A stretch of 36,990 nucleotides of DNA from a virus (IMGVR_UViG_3300020213_000066:1-36990); one strand, 5' to 3'; shown: positions 1-8,715, counted from the first letter of the stretch. Made by a program: numbers and translations. The notes: generated by a model not told the origin, from the letters alone.

Positions 1-13
1 GATTTTTTTTCTG

Positions 14-502
14 ATGAGTGAGATTTTCGACCTGTTCGGCCACCCATCGCGCGCCCGGCAAGGCATGCGCGGCCGGCCGTCCTATCTGCCGACTGAAGAA
101 GATCGCAACAGGATCAAACTGTTGCTGGCTTTGGGCAAGTCCATCCCGATCATGGCGAACGCCATCGGCGTGTCGCCGGCAACCGTGAAGCGGTATTTTA
201 GAGCCGATCTGAAAGTTCGCGATGCCATGCGCCATCGCATGGAGGCGGCGTATGCGATGAAACTTTGGGCGGGCGTCCAGGACGGCAACGCCGGCGCCAT
301 GCGGCTGTGGCTGCTGTACGTCGATCGCAACGACCGCATGGATGCAGAGGCGACGATGGGGGAGGTGCCTGCCGACAAGCCCGCCGCGGATCGCCTCGGC
401 AAGAAGATGATCGACGAGCAGCGCGCCGCCGACGCCGACGCCGACCTGATGGCCGAGTTGGAGCAGGAAGCGGCCGGTCAAGATGCCCCCGGCGTCCACT
501 GA
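14..502 (+). CDS. Terminase small subunit-like DNA-binding protein
   Basis: 162 aa. This is the probable DNA-recognition subunit of the packaging terminase. Residues 26-65 form a helix-turn-helix of the phage small-terminase kind (an I-x-x-L-L-A-L-G-K segment, then a GVSPATVKRYF recognition helix), followed by an acidic, helical C-terminus rich in Asp, Ala and Glu. It lies directly upstream of the large terminase, and the two reading frames overlap by 20 bases, as expected for a translationally coupled pair. The HTH and the position are seen; the terminase role is inferred from gene order. The window starts 13 bases upstream, so any promoter lies outside. A generic HTH regulator is the alternative. 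Confidence 0.75.
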   Translation: MSEIFDLFGHPSRARQGMRGRPSYLPTEEDRNRIKLLLALGKSIPIMANAIGVSPATVKRYFRADLKVRDAMRHRMEAAYAMKLWAGVQDGNAGAMRLWLLYVDRNDRMDAEATMGEVPADKPAADRLGKKMIDEQRAADADADLMAELEQEAAGQDAPGVH

Positions 503-2174
503 GGCTCCGCGGTTCGCCTGTCCGAACTGGTGGGAGAAAATTCAGGCGGGCGAGACGCCGATGGCGCGCGTCCCGCTCAACGAAGCCAGGGCCGCCAAGG
601 CGCTGGCGTTCTTCAATCGGTTGAAGCTGCCGGACGTCGCCGGCAATCCTCCGCTGGCGGAGGCGTGCGGTGACTGGTTCCGCGACATCCTGTGCGCGTT
701 CCTCGCCAGCGAAGACCCACAGACCAAGAAGCGGCTCGTGTGGGAGCTGCTGTGCATGGTCCCGAAGAAGAACTCCAAGACGACCTACTGCGCCGCGCTC
801 GGGCTGACCGCGCTGTTCATGGAGGATGCGCCGAACCGCCAGATGCTGCTGGTGGCGCCGAGCCAGAACATCTCGGAGCGATGCTTCGACCAGGCGCAGG
901 GCATGATCCGGCTCGATCAGCGGCTGCGGGCGATCTTCAAGGTGCAGGACCATCTCAAGTGCATCTTGCGCCGCAAGACCGGCACCAAGCTCGACGTGAA
1001 GACGTTCGACACGTCGATCGTCACCGGCGAAATCCCGGTCCTCACCATCATCGACGAACTGCATGAGCTCGGAAGGAAGGCCAAGGCCGCATCGGTGATG
1101 CAGCAAATCCGCGGCGGCGGCATCACGATGCAGGGCGGCCAGCTGCTGATGATCACGACGCAGTCGGATGAGGCGCCATCCGGCATCTGGAAAACCGAAC
1201 TCAAGAAGGCCCGCGAAATCCGGGACGGCAAGGGCGGCGAGATGCCGATCCTGTTGCCTGTGCTCTATGAGTTTCCGAACGAATTGCAGCGCAATCAGAA
1301 CTACTGGCGCGATCAGCGCCACTGGCCGCAGATTCTGCCGAACCTCAACCGCTCGATCGACCCCGATCGCCTATCGGCCGACTACGACAACAACGGCAAG
1401 GTCAACGACCAAGCCGAGAAAATCTGGGCGTCGCAGCACCTCAACATCGAGATCGGGGTCGGCATCGGCAGCGACGCCTGGGGCGGCGCGGAGTTCTGGG
1501 AGCAGCGTGGCGATCCGACGCTGACGCTCGACGAGTTGATCCGGCGTTCCGAGGTGGCCACGGTCGGCATCGACGGCGGCGGGCTCGACGACCTGCTCGG
1601 GCTCTGCGTGATCGGCCGCGAAAAGATCACGCGGCGCTGGCTGGTCTGGAGCCACGCCTACGCGCACCCGATCCTGCTCGACCGGCGCAAGGAAATTGCC
1701 GCGCAGATTCAGGATTTCGAGGAAGAGGGCGCGCTGTCGTTCTGCGCGGTGCCCGACGACGTGACCGCACTCGCCGCCGTGGTCGGCAAGGTGCGCGACG
1801 CGGGGCTGCTGCCCGAGAAGAACGGAGTCGGCTTCGATCCAAACAACATCGGCGCCATCGTCGAAGCGCTGGCGCTGAAGAACATCTCCGGCGACGTGCT
1901 GCGCCGGCTGCTGCAGGGGCCGGCGCTCTCTCCCGCGTTGTGGGGGCTGGAGCGCAAATTGTCCGACGACACGCTCTCGCATGGCGCAACCCGGTTGATG
2001 AACTGGGTGGTCGGCAACGTGAAGATCGAGGTCAAGGGCAACGGCAATATGGCAACCAAGCAGCAAGCCGGCCGCGCCAAGATCGATCCGTTCGTTGCCA
2101 TGCTGTGCGCCGCAATCCTGATGAGCTGGAATCCTGCCGCTGTCGGCCGATCGTTTTGGGAAACGGCGGCGTGA
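483..2174 (+). CDS. terL: Terminase large subunit (Terminase_1/HK97 type)
   Basis: 563 aa, the usual length of this family. It is the ATP-driven motor and nuclease that cuts and packages DNA into the prohead. A deviant Walker A motif, PKKNSKTT, lies at residues 94-101. A Walker B strand with catalytic acid, VLTIIDE, lies at 186-192, followed by the MITTQSD coupling segment near 223-229. The RNase H-like nuclease begins with VGIDGGGLDD near 361-370 (first metal-binding Asp 364), and a late Asp sits in KIDPFVAML near the C-terminus. The gene overlaps terS by 20 bases and precedes the portal by 15 bases. Motifs and order agree, so the call is firm. The cos or pac packaging strategy cannot be read from the sequence. 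Confidence 0.95.
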   Translation: MPPASTEAPRFACPNWWEKIQAGETPMARVPLNEARAAKALAFFNRLKLPDVAGNPPLAEACGDWFRDILCAFLASEDPQTKKRLVWELLCMVPKKNSKTTYCAALGLTALFMEDAPNRQMLLVAPSQNISERCFDQAQGMIRLDQRLRAIFKVQDHLKCILRRKTGTKLDVKTFDTSIVTGEIPVLTIIDELHELGRKAKAASVMQQIRGGGITMQGGQLLMITTQSDEAPSGIWKTELKKAREIRDGKGGEMPILLPVLYEFPNELQRNQNYWRDQRHWPQILPNLNRSIDPDRLSADYDNNGKVNDQAEKIWASQHLNIEIGVGIGSDAWGGAEFWEQRGDPTLTLDELIRRSEVATVGIDGGGLDDLLGLCVIGREKITRRWLVWSHAYAHPILLDRRKEIAAQIQDFEEEGALSFCAVPDDVTALAAVVGKVRDAGLLPEKNGVGFDPNNIGAIVEALALKNISGDVLRRLLQGPALSPALWGLERKLSDDTLSHGATRLMNWVVGNVKIEVKGNGNMATKQQAGRAKIDPFVAMLCAAILMSWNPAAVGRSFWETAA

Positions 2175-2189
2175 TCGGAGAAGCCGAGA

Positions 2190-3452
2190 ATGAGCATCCG
2201 TTCGCGCCTTGGCGCCGCCTGGCGCGGATTGACGATCAAGGATGCCGGCACGATTGACCTCACACCCTATGGGTCGCTGGCGCCGTTCATCGAGGTCTAT
2301 GGTTCGCGGGCGTCGAAGTCAGGGCAGACGGTCAACTGGTCGAGCGCGCTGCAGGTTGCAACGGTGCTTGCTTGTGCGCGGGTGCTGGCCGACGGCGTTG
2401 CGCAGGTTCCGCTGAAGCTGATGCGCGAGCGGGCCGACGGCCGCGGCCACGATCTCGCAAAGGAGCATCCGCTCTATTACGTGATGCACCGGCGGCCGAA
2501 CCCGTGGCAGACCTCGTTCCGGTTTCGCGAGACGCTGATGCTGCACCTCGTGCTGTGCGGCAACTTCTTCGCTTTCAAGAACAGGGTCGGCAATCAGGTT
2601 CGCGAGCTGATCCCGATCGAGCCGGGCAACGTCGAGGTCAAGCAGAACCGCGATCTGTCGCTGTCTTACTTCGTGCGAAACGAAGCCGGAGAGCGCAAGG
2701 AATTCCCAGGCGAAGCCATCCTGCATCTGCGCGGCCCGTCGTGGAATTCCTGGATGGGCATGGAGGCGGTGAAACTGGCGCGCGAGGCGATCGGCCTGTC
2801 GATGGCGATCGAGGCGGATCAGGCGGGGCTCTATAAGAACGGGCTGCGCACTAGCGGCACATATTCGGTCGAAGGCACGTTGACACCTCCGCAGTACGCC
2901 GATTTGCGAAAGTTCATCAAGGAGCACCAGTCCGCCGGCGTCGGCGAGCCGTTGGTGCTCGATCGTGCCGCCAAGTATCTGCAGGAAACCATGAAGGGTG
3001 TTGACGCGCAGACTTTGGAGTCGCGCAAGTTTCAGGTTGAGGACACCTGCCGGCCGTTCCGGGTGTGGCCGATCATGGTGGGACACTCCGGCGACAGCGC
3101 ACCGACGTTTGCCAGCGCCGAGCAATTCTTCGAGGCACACAAGATTCACAGTCTGGGCCCCTGGTACGAACGTCTGCAGGAAGACTTCGACGAGCAGTTG
3201 CTCGACCAAGGCACCGAGGCCGATCTGCATTTCGAGTTTGTGCAGCAGGGTCTGGTGAAGGGCGCCTTCGAGACCCGCACCAATGCCTACGCCCGCGCGC
3301 TTGGTGCTGGCGGGTCGCCGGCATGGATGACGCCGAACGAAGTCCGCGAGCTCGAAGACATGAACCCGATCGAGGGTGGTGACGAATTGCCGAAGCCGCC
3401 GCCTGCGGCAACGGCCGCTAAGCCGGACCCGACGAAGGAACCGACGCAATGA
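2190..3452 (+). CDS. Portal protein (HK97 family)
   Basis: 420 aa. It forms the dodecameric ring at the unique capsid vertex through which DNA passes and to which the tail joins. Recognisable family features are the N-terminal VNWSSALQVATVLACARVLADGVAQVPL block (described by its positions 46-73), the YYVMHRRPNPWQTSFRFRE segment near 91-109 and the HLRGPSWNSWMGM segment. The C-terminus is proline-rich and probably disordered. The ATG follows a GAG-rich ribosome-binding site. The stop overlaps the next start as ATGA, placing it in the packaging-head operon. I see no unusual features. Confidence 0.94.
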   Translation: MSIRSRLGAAWRGLTIKDAGTIDLTPYGSLAPFIEVYGSRASKSGQTVNWSSALQVATVLACARVLADGVAQVPLKLMRERADGRGHDLAKEHPLYYVMHRRPNPWQTSFRFRETLMLHLVLCGNFFAFKNRVGNQVRELIPIEPGNVEVKQNRDLSLSYFVRNEAGERKEFPGEAILHLRGPSWNSWMGMEAVKLAREAIGLSMAIEADQAGLYKNGLRTSGTYSVEGTLTPPQYADLRKFIKEHQSAGVGEPLVLDRAAKYLQETMKGVDAQTLESRKFQVEDTCRPFRVWPIMVGHSGDSAPTFASAEQFFEAHKIHSLGPWYERLQEDFDEQLLDQGTEADLHFEFVQQGLVKGAFETRTNAYARALGAGGSPAWMTPNEVRELEDMNPIEGGDELPKPPPAATAAKPDPTKEPTQ

Positions 3453-4147
3453 ACAAGCTCGCATGTCCGATCGAGTTGAAGTTCGCGGACAACGCGCCGT
3501 CTGGGGTATTCGAAGGTTACGCCTCGGTGTTCGGCGTGGTTGACAGCCATCGCGACGTGATGGTGCCGGACGCCTTTAAGGCCACCATCGCCACCATGAA
3601 AGCGCGCGGCTTCAACGTGCCGATGTACATCCAGCACGGTGTGCTGGGTGGCACCGACAACAAACCTGTCGGGGTGTGGGAGTCGATCGAGGAAGATCAG
3701 AAGGGACTCGCGGTCAAGGGCCGACTGCTCGGTCTCGAAACAGACATCGGCAGATACAACTTCGACTTGGTCAAGGGTGGCGCGTTGCGCGGCATCTCGA
3801 TCGCCTATCGTGTGCCGTCTGGCGGCGCCACCTACGGCAAGACCGCGACCGAGCCTCGCCGCAAGTTGAAGCAGGTCGACCTTGGTCACATCGCGCTGGT
3901 CGACAATCCATCCAATCACATGTCGTTTGTTTCCGACATCAAGTCGATCGACGAAATCAACACCATTCGAGAATTCGAAGACGCGCTGCGCAACGGGACG
4001 TTGCCTCCGATGTCTTCGCGTGAAGCCAAGGCGTTTCTTGCCGATGGCTTTAAGGCGCTCAAGTCCGCGCGGGATGCCGGTGATGAGAGCGAAACCGTTG
4101 CTGCGCTCATTCGCAGCAACATCGCAAAACTCACACACAAAGGTTGA
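3449..4147 (+). CDS. Prohead maturation protease (HK97 U35 family)
   Basis: 232 aa. This serine protease removes the delta domain of the capsid protein during prohead maturation. The core GYASVFGVVDSHRDVMVPDAF (residues 23-43) is typical. The probable catalytic His63 lies in YIQHG and Ser117 in LRGISIAYR. The gene begins with ATG overlapping the portal stop (ATGA), and its stop touches the capsid gene region. Residues after about 165 are a charged tail that may act as scaffold or targeting region. Family membership follows from the motifs and position; the catalytic residues are assigned by analogy with HK97 gp4. Confidence 0.93.
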   Translation: MNKLACPIELKFADNAPSGVFEGYASVFGVVDSHRDVMVPDAFKATIATMKARGFNVPMYIQHGVLGGTDNKPVGVWESIEEDQKGLAVKGRLLGLETDIGRYNFDLVKGGALRGISIAYRVPSGGATYGKTATEPRRKLKQVDLGHIALVDNPSNHMSFVSDIKSIDEINTIREFEDALRNGTLPPMSSREAKAFLADGFKALKSARDAGDESETVAALIRSNIAKLTHKG

Positions 4148-4152
4148 TCCAC

Positions 4153-5481
4153 ATGGACAACATTGAAACCCTGCTCAAGCAGCAGGGCGAAGCCTTCGAT
4201 GCGTTCAAGGGAACGCTGAAGGAAATCGACGGCGAGGTGAAGAAGCTCGGCAGCGCCGATGGCCTTCTCACTGACCGGCTGACCAAGATCGAGGCCGGGC
4301 TCGACAAGGCGATCGAGGCGAAGGCCGCGATCGAGGCGTCGGTCAAGGCGGAAGCCAAGGCGCGCGAAGACCTCGAACTCAAGATGGGCCGGATGAATCT
4401 CACCGGCCACAGCGAGGAAAGCGCGCAACGCGAGGTCGAGTTGAAGTCGTTCAACACCGACATCGGGCAGCTCAACGCCGCGCGCAACAAGCCCTTCCAG
4501 CCCCTCGATATGAAGGGCATGGAGGAATACAAATCCGCGCTGATCTGCTACGTGCGCGGCACGGCAGGCCCCGACGAACTCAAGACCCTGTCGGTCGGCT
4601 CCGATCCCGATGGTGGCTATTGGGTTACGCCGGACATCGGCGGCCGCATGGTCAAGAAGGTCTATGAGTCCTCGCCGGTGCGCCAGAACGCATCGACGAT
4701 GACCATCTCGACCGACGCGCTCGAAGGCATCGAGGACTTGGGCGAGGCTGGCGCCGGTTACGCTGGCGAGCACGCTGTGGGCAGCGATACTACCACGCCG
4801 CAGATCGGCAAGTGGCGCATCCCGGTGTTCTGGATCGACACCGAGCCCAAGACCACCCAGCAGGTGCTCGACGACGCCAACATTAACGTCGAGGCATGGC
4901 TTGGCGACAAGGTGGGCAACAAGTTCGCTCGCTTCGAGAACTCCGAGTTCATCACCGGCGCCTCGAACAAAATCCGCGGGTTCATGCTGGGTTACACCCA
5001 GACCACGGACTCCGGCTCGGGCGTGACCTGGGGTGAGATCGGCTTTGTCGGCACCGGCACCAGTGCCGACTTCGCGGCATCGAACCCGGCCGACAAGATC
5101 ATCGACCTCGTCGGCACCCTGAAGAACGACTACCTGGGCAACGCCAAGTTCTTCACCCGGCGCTCCGTCATCACCAAGATGCGGAAGTTCAAGGACGGCC
5201 AAGGCCAATACCTCTGGCAGCCGTCGTTGCTCGCCGGCACGCCGGAGTCCTTCATGGGCTATCCGATCGTGCGCATGGAAGACATCTCGGCGCTGGCTGC
5301 GAGCTCTTACTCGCTGGCCTTTGGCGATTTGGCGCAGGCCTACCAGGTCGTCGACCGTCAGGGCATCCGCGTGCTGCGCGACAACCTCACGTCGAAGCCC
5401 TACGTGAAGTTCTACACCACCAAACGAACGGGTGGCGGTGTGGTGAATTTCGAAGCCATCAAGCTGATGAAGTTCATCTAA
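4153..5481 (+). CDS. Major capsid protein (HK97 fold)
   Basis: 442 aa from the ATG at 4153, which follows AAAGG by a normal spacing. An upstream in-frame TTG at 4144 is possible but less likely. Residues 1 to about 95 are a charged helical coiled coil of the kind that serves as an internal scaffold (delta domain) and is cut off by the neighbouring protease. The HK97 fold proper begins near the LKTLSVGSDPDGGYWVTPD block, with the ESSPVRQNASTM segment after it. The C-terminal AYQVVDRQGIRVLRDNLTSK block (about 20 residues) is also typical. The protease, portal and terminase lie immediately upstream. Confidence 0.95.
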   Translation: MDNIETLLKQQGEAFDAFKGTLKEIDGEVKKLGSADGLLTDRLTKIEAGLDKAIEAKAAIEASVKAEAKAREDLELKMGRMNLTGHSEESAQREVELKSFNTDIGQLNAARNKPFQPLDMKGMEEYKSALICYVRGTAGPDELKTLSVGSDPDGGYWVTPDIGGRMVKKVYESSPVRQNASTMTISTDALEGIEDLGEAGAGYAGEHAVGSDTTTPQIGKWRIPVFWIDTEPKTTQQVLDDANINVEAWLGDKVGNKFARFENSEFITGASNKIRGFMLGYTQTTDSGSGVTWGEIGFVGTGTSADFAASNPADKIIDLVGTLKNDYLGNAKFFTRRSVITKMRKFKDGQGQYLWQPSLLAGTPESFMGYPIVRMEDISALAASSYSLAFGDLAQAYQVVDRQGIRVLRDNLTSKPYVKFYTTKRTGGGVVNFEAIKLMKFI

Positions 5482-5495
5482 CCAGCCCGGCGCGC

Positions 5496-5521
5496 GCTCG
5501 CGCGGCTTCGGTCGCGCGAGC
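5496..5521 (+). other. Intercistronic GC stem-loop after the capsid gene
   Basis: GCTCGCGCG (5496-5504) and CGCGCGAGC (5513-5521) form a perfect 9-bp stem with loop GCTTCGGT. It starts 15 bases after the capsid stop. No U-tract follows, so it is not a standard intrinsic terminator. It could slow RNA decay or partly terminate, leaving more capsid mRNA than downstream mRNA; that role is inference. Confidence 0.6.
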
Positions 5522-5564
5522 GGTTCCATCCATCACATTCATCTCAAGTCTAGGAGCTTCCATC

Positions 5565-5990
5565 ATGCGAGACATGCATAATTCCATCGACGCCGAGCGC
5601 GTCATCGCGCCGGTGGCCAAGACCACCATCGCGGCGACGGTCGGCAAGATCATCGACCTCAAGGGCTATGAGGGATGCGAGTTCATCGTCAGCTACGGCT
5701 CGATCACTGCGACCGACGCCACGCTGACGCCGATCGTCAAGGACGGTGATGCAACGGGTTCGCTGGCTTCGGTTGCCGACACCTATCTGGTCGGCACCGA
5801 GGCCGGCGCAGGCATAGCGGCCGGCACGCCGCGCACCTCGAACTCCAACAAGAACGTCACCAAGCGCATCGGCTACATCGGAACCAAACGCTACGTGAAC
5901 GTCAGCATCGCGTCGACCGTGACGGCGGCGACCATCATCTCGGTCACCGCCTCCAAGGGCTATCCGTCTCGCCAGCCGGTCGCGACCTAA
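5565..5990 (+). CDS. Small structural protein next to the capsid gene, unknown role
   Basis: 141 aa, preceded by an AGGAG ribosome-binding site 8 bases before the ATG. It is rich in Thr, Ala, Val and Gly, with alternating hydrophobic residues typical of a beta-sandwich, and has no transmembrane segment or signal peptide. Its place directly after the capsid gene is where decoration (cement) proteins or head fibres are often found, so a virion-surface role is a reasonable guess. I do not recognise a named family. An intrinsic terminator lies 10 bases after the stop, so it ends the strongly expressed head transcript. Confidence 0.8.
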   Translation: MRDMHNSIDAERVIAPVAKTTIAATVGKIIDLKGYEGCEFIVSYGSITATDATLTPIVKDGDATGSLASVADTYLVGTEAGAGIAAGTPRTSNSNKNVTKRIGYIGTKRYVNVSIASTVTAATIISVTASKGYPSRQPVAT

Positions 5991-6000
5991 GTTCGGTAAC

Positions 6001-6034
6001 ACCGCCGGGGTCGCGCGGGCTCCGGCGGTTTTTT
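6001..6034 (+). terminator. Intrinsic terminator closing the head operon
   Basis: ACCGCCGG (6001-6008) pairs with CCGGCGGT (6022-6029) as a perfect 8-bp stem, followed directly by TTTTTG. The stem and U-tract are both seen, so rho-independent termination on the + strand is well supported. It probably makes the capsid transcript a high-level unit and leaves the genes from 6063 onward to read-through or a separate promoter. Confidence 0.88.
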
Positions 6035-6062
6035 GTTTGCTTGAAAACAAAGGGTGTAACCA

Positions 6063-6308
6063 ATGGCCACGCGACACTATCTCGCACTGGTTGACGGCTA
6101 TCGCTGGAGCGATGCAATCGGCGAGCACGTCTCCAGGGTTGGAGGCAAATACTGGCTGAGCGACGAGCTACTGGCTGCTTCGCCGGAAGGTGCGTTCGAC
6201 TTCGCAACCGACGCTGACCGGGCAGCCAAGCTGGCCGATGACGCCAGGCCCGCAGCCAAGCCCGCAGCCAAGCCCGCAGCCAAGCCCAAGACGAATGGGA
6301 AGCGCTGA
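6063..6308 (+). CDS. Small hypothetical protein with a Lys-Pro-Ala-Ala repeat tail
   Basis: 81 aa, with AAGGG upstream of the ATG. The first 60 residues look folded (motif LVDGYRWSDAIGEHVSRVGG). The tail carries a near-perfect tandem repeat of the 12-base unit CCCGCAGCCAAG, coding PAAK, and ends in KTNGKR. The basic Pro-Ala linker resembles DNA- or membrane-proximal tails, but no function can be assigned. The repeat could expand or contract by slippage. It sits between the head terminator and the DUF115-like gene, from which it is separated by two bases. Confidence 0.75.
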   Translation: MATRHYLALVDGYRWSDAIGEHVSRVGGKYWLSDELLAASPEGAFDFATDADRAAKLADDARPAAKPAAKPAAKPKTNGKR

Positions 6309-6310
6309 CC

Positions 6311-7126
6311 GTGGCTGGTTGGCGTCCGTCAGTCGCGCTCAAGGAAATCCAGCAGGCCGATGCTGCCAGGATGGCGGCTCCCGCTGCCCTGCAGCACGTC
6401 GCCATCCTAGGCCTTGGCCCATCGCTCGAAGCCTACGTCGATGTGGTCAAGCGCATCGGCAACCGGCGCTGGTTTGCCGATGAGGTGTGGGGCATCAACG
6501 CTGCTGCCGATGTGATCGCGTGCGACCGCGTCTTCCACATGGATGATGTGAGGGTGCAAGAGGTTCGTGCCGCGGCTTTGCCCGAGAGCAACATCGCGGC
6601 GATGCTGCAATGGCTCAAAAAGCATCCGGGGCCGGTTTACACCTCGCGCGCGCATTCGGACTATCCTGGGCTGATCGACTATCCGCTCGCCGATGTGATG
6701 AACTCCTGCGGGGGTGTCGGCTATTTCAATTCAACGGCGGCTTATGCGGTCGCCTTTGCGGTGCATCTCGGCGTCAAGAAGATCACGCTGTTCGGCTGCG
6801 ACTTCAGCTACGCCAACTCCCACGACGCTGAGAAGGGCCGCGCCTGCGTCGAGTTTTATCTGGGAATGGCCAAGGCCCGCGGCATCGCGATCGGCCTGCC
6901 GAACACCACATCGTTGATGGATGGCATCGCCACCAAGCAAGAGCGCATCTACGGCTACGACACACTGGACATTGAATTCATTCACGACGCCGACGACAAG
7001 ATCATCACCAAGTTTACCGAGCGCGAAAAGCTGCCGACCGCCGCCGAGATAGAAGCGCGTTACGACCACTCACGGCCCACCTCGCCGCACGTCCGTGCTG
7101 CGCAGACCAATGGAGAGACCACATGA
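6311..7126 (+). CDS. DUF115/MAF-like protein, possible nucleotide-sugar or pterin enzyme
   Basis: 271 aa from a GTG start two bases after the upstream stop. The N-terminal AILGLGPSLEAY (near 30-41) resembles the nucleotide-binding GxGPSL loop of DUF115-type glycosyltransferases. It is followed by WGINAAADVIACDRVFHMDD (about 57-76) and the strand-loop HLGVKKITLFGCDFSYAN. These three blocks in this order are seen in DUF115/6-HMP-kinase-like and motility-accessory sugar transferases. Its place among head genes suggests it modifies a virion component or host glycan. The family call is from pattern only; substrate unknown. The stop overlaps the next ATG (ATGA). Confidence 0.7.
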   Translation: MAGWRPSVALKEIQQADAARMAAPAALQHVAILGLGPSLEAYVDVVKRIGNRRWFADEVWGINAAADVIACDRVFHMDDVRVQEVRAAALPESNIAAMLQWLKKHPGPVYTSRAHSDYPGLIDYPLADVMNSCGGVGYFNSTAAYAVAFAVHLGVKKITLFGCDFSYANSHDAEKGRACVEFYLGMAKARGIAIGLPNTTSLMDGIATKQERIYGYDTLDIEFIHDADDKIITKFTEREKLPTAAEIEARYDHSRPTSPHVRAAQTNGETT

Positions 7127-7590
7127 AACGTTGGATCGTCGGACTTGCGGCATTTTCCGTCGTAGCCCTCGCCGGGATAGCCGGCGCGCAGAATGTCATG
7201 GAAGGCCAGGGTGCATTGTGGAGCATCCGCACCGGCGGCGTCCTCAACATAGAAACCGGCGGCGCGCTGAAGTTCAACAGCGTCGATCAGACGGCGGCGC
7301 TGGCGACCGCCCCGGCCGCTGTTGCTGCGGGTTACAAGATCGCGCGCGGCGAGACCGCGCTTGACGGCTCCAACCCGACGCCGGTTACGCCGGGGCTTGC
7401 CACCATCGTGGCGTGCTCGGTTTCGATCAAGGCAACCGCCGCGCCTGGAGTCGGCACGTCCGTGGTGACATACAGCACATCGACCACCACGCTTAACCTA
7501 TACGGATGGAAGGTCACCGGCACCGGCGATGCAACCTTGATCGCGTCGAGCGGCACCGACACGATTGGATGGGTCTGCGTCGGCACCTGA
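7123..7590 (+). CDS. Exported or surface protein with signal peptide, in the head module
   Basis: 155 aa. The start is a clean Sec signal: MKRW, then a hydrophobic segment through residue 20, with a probable cleavage after GAQ or AGA near 22-24. The mature part is Gly/Thr/Ala-rich and beta-prone, with the repeated idea of GGVLNIETGGALKF and ends in GTDTIGWVCVGT, containing two cysteines that could form a disulfide. Signal peptides are rare in virion head genes. The protein may be periplasmic in the infected cell, or the N-terminus may be cut during assembly. The start overlaps the previous stop (ATGA). Function unknown. Confidence 0.78.
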   Translation: MKRWIVGLAAFSVVALAGIAGAQNVMEGQGALWSIRTGGVLNIETGGALKFNSVDQTAALATAPAAVAAGYKIARGETALDGSNPTPVTPGLATIVACSVSIKATAAPGVGTSVVTYSTSTTTLNLYGWKVTGTGDATLIASSGTDTIGWVCVGT

Positions 7591-7610
7591 TAGCCAAAGC
7601 AGCCGTCGCC

Positions 7611-8252
7611 ATGTCAGCCATCCCCGCCCTGATCACCGCGCCCACGGCTGCAGTCGTCTCGGTTGACGACTGCAAGTCGCTGCTCGGCATTTCGGGCAGC
7701 AGCCAGGACGACATGATCGATGGCGCGATCGGTGCCATCGCGGCAACGCTCGATCCGGCCTCCGGCGGATGGTTGGGCCGTGCGCTGCGGCCGCAGACAT
7801 GGGAACTGCGGCTGAGTGGCTTTCCGGCGGGCGGTATCGAATTGCCCTATCCGGTGCAAACTGCGCTCACGTCGGTCAAGTATGACGACACCGCGGGCGT
7901 CGAGCAGACGCTGGTGGCCGACACGGATTACCGCGTGTTCGGTCTCAACGGCCATCACAAGGCGCGGGTGTCGCCGGTTTACAACGGCGCGTGGCCGGTT
8001 GCGCGCAGCGACGATGAGTCGGTGCGCATCCGCTACGTCTGCGGCTACGCCACCACGGCGATGCCGAAGCCGATCGTCAGCGCCGTCGCCTTAGGCGTGC
8101 GCAACCTGATCGCGACAGGCGAACGCAACCTCTATCTGTCTTCGGAAGAGGTGCCGGGCGTGCGCACCCGCAGTTGGATCGTCTCAGAGAATGCCGAAAA
8201 GGTTCTGCGACGTGCGTTCGAGAATCTTCTCTCCATTTATCGGGTCTATTGA
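7611..8252 (+). CDS. Head-tail connector protein (gp6/adaptor-like)
   Basis: 213 aa from ATG 7611; an earlier in-frame ATG would overlap the previous gene by 85 bases and is unlikely. The sequence has the pattern of phage adaptor proteins: VSVDDCKSLLGISGSSQDDM near the N-terminus, a middle section LPYPVQTALTSVKYDD describing beta strands, and a C-terminal helix ending in RRAFENLLSIYRVY. HK97 gp6 and lambda gpW/FII relatives bind beneath the portal to extend the connector. Position between capsid and tail-completion genes supports this. Confidence 0.85.
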   Translation: MSAIPALITAPTAAVVSVDDCKSLLGISGSSQDDMIDGAIGAIAATLDPASGGWLGRALRPQTWELRLSGFPAGGIELPYPVQTALTSVKYDDTAGVEQTLVADTDYRVFGLNGHHKARVSPVYNGAWPVARSDDESVRIRYVCGYATTAMPKPIVSAVALGVRNLIATGERNLYLSSEEVPGVRTRSWIVSENAEKVLRRAFENLLSIYRVY

Positions 8253-8259
8253 GGTCACC

Positions 8260-8715
8260 ATGCGCCCATCCGGCGAATATCTGCTCGGCAATTATGCGCT
8301 CACCACGGCGCTGACCGGGGAGGTGATCACATCGCAGCCGGCCGAGGCTGCTCCGCACCCGACCTATGAATATCTGGATGGCATGGAGAGTCTGCTTTAT
8401 GCCGGGCTTAGTGTAAATTTTGTTTATGGCTCGGGCGGCACCACATGCCGCGTCATGGTTGAGACAAGTCGTGACGGCGGGACGACTTGGGTCGAGGCCT
8501 GGCGCGCGCTGTTTGTAACGGCGAGCGAGAACAATCAAGTCAATCTCTCTGCGGCAACGCCGGTCACAACGCCTTACACACCCGTTGCGCTGTCCGACGA
8601 CACCGTGAAGGACGGCATTCTCGGCGCGCTGTGGCGTGCAAAAATTACATCAACAGGAACCTATGCCGGCAACACCAGCGTCAGTGTTCGGCTGGCCGCC
8701 CGGATGGGTTCTTGA
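8260..8715 (+). CDS. Beta-rich structural protein of the connector module, unknown role
   Basis: 151 aa. ATG 8260 follows GAGG with 5 bases spacing, and it is preferred to an upstream ATG at 8191 inside the previous gene. The middle contains VETSRDGGTTWVEAWR, a bacterial neuraminidase-repeat-like Asp-box segment (S-x-D-x-G-x-x-W), so a beta-sandwich or propeller fragment is likely. It ends one base into the next start codon (TGATG). It may be a tail-completion or head-decoration protein. Confidence 0.8.
   Translation: MRPSGEYLLGNYALTTALTGEVITSQPAEAAPHPTYEYLDGMESLLYAGLSVNFVYGSGGTTCRVMVETSRDGGTTWVEAWRALFVTASENNQVNLSAATPVTTPYTPVALSDDTVKDGILGALWRAKITSTGTYAGNTSVSVRLAARMGS

Noticed and set aside
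198-1322. Long minus-strand reading frame opposite the terminase genes
   Set aside because: It is fully antisense to terS/terL, rich in Arg and His in a non-protein-like way and lacks a ribosome-binding site. It is caused by high GC content.
3916-5529. 537-codon minus-strand reading frame opposite protease and capsid genes
   Set aside because: Covers two well-identified genes on the + strand; composition is that of a GC-rich shadow frame.
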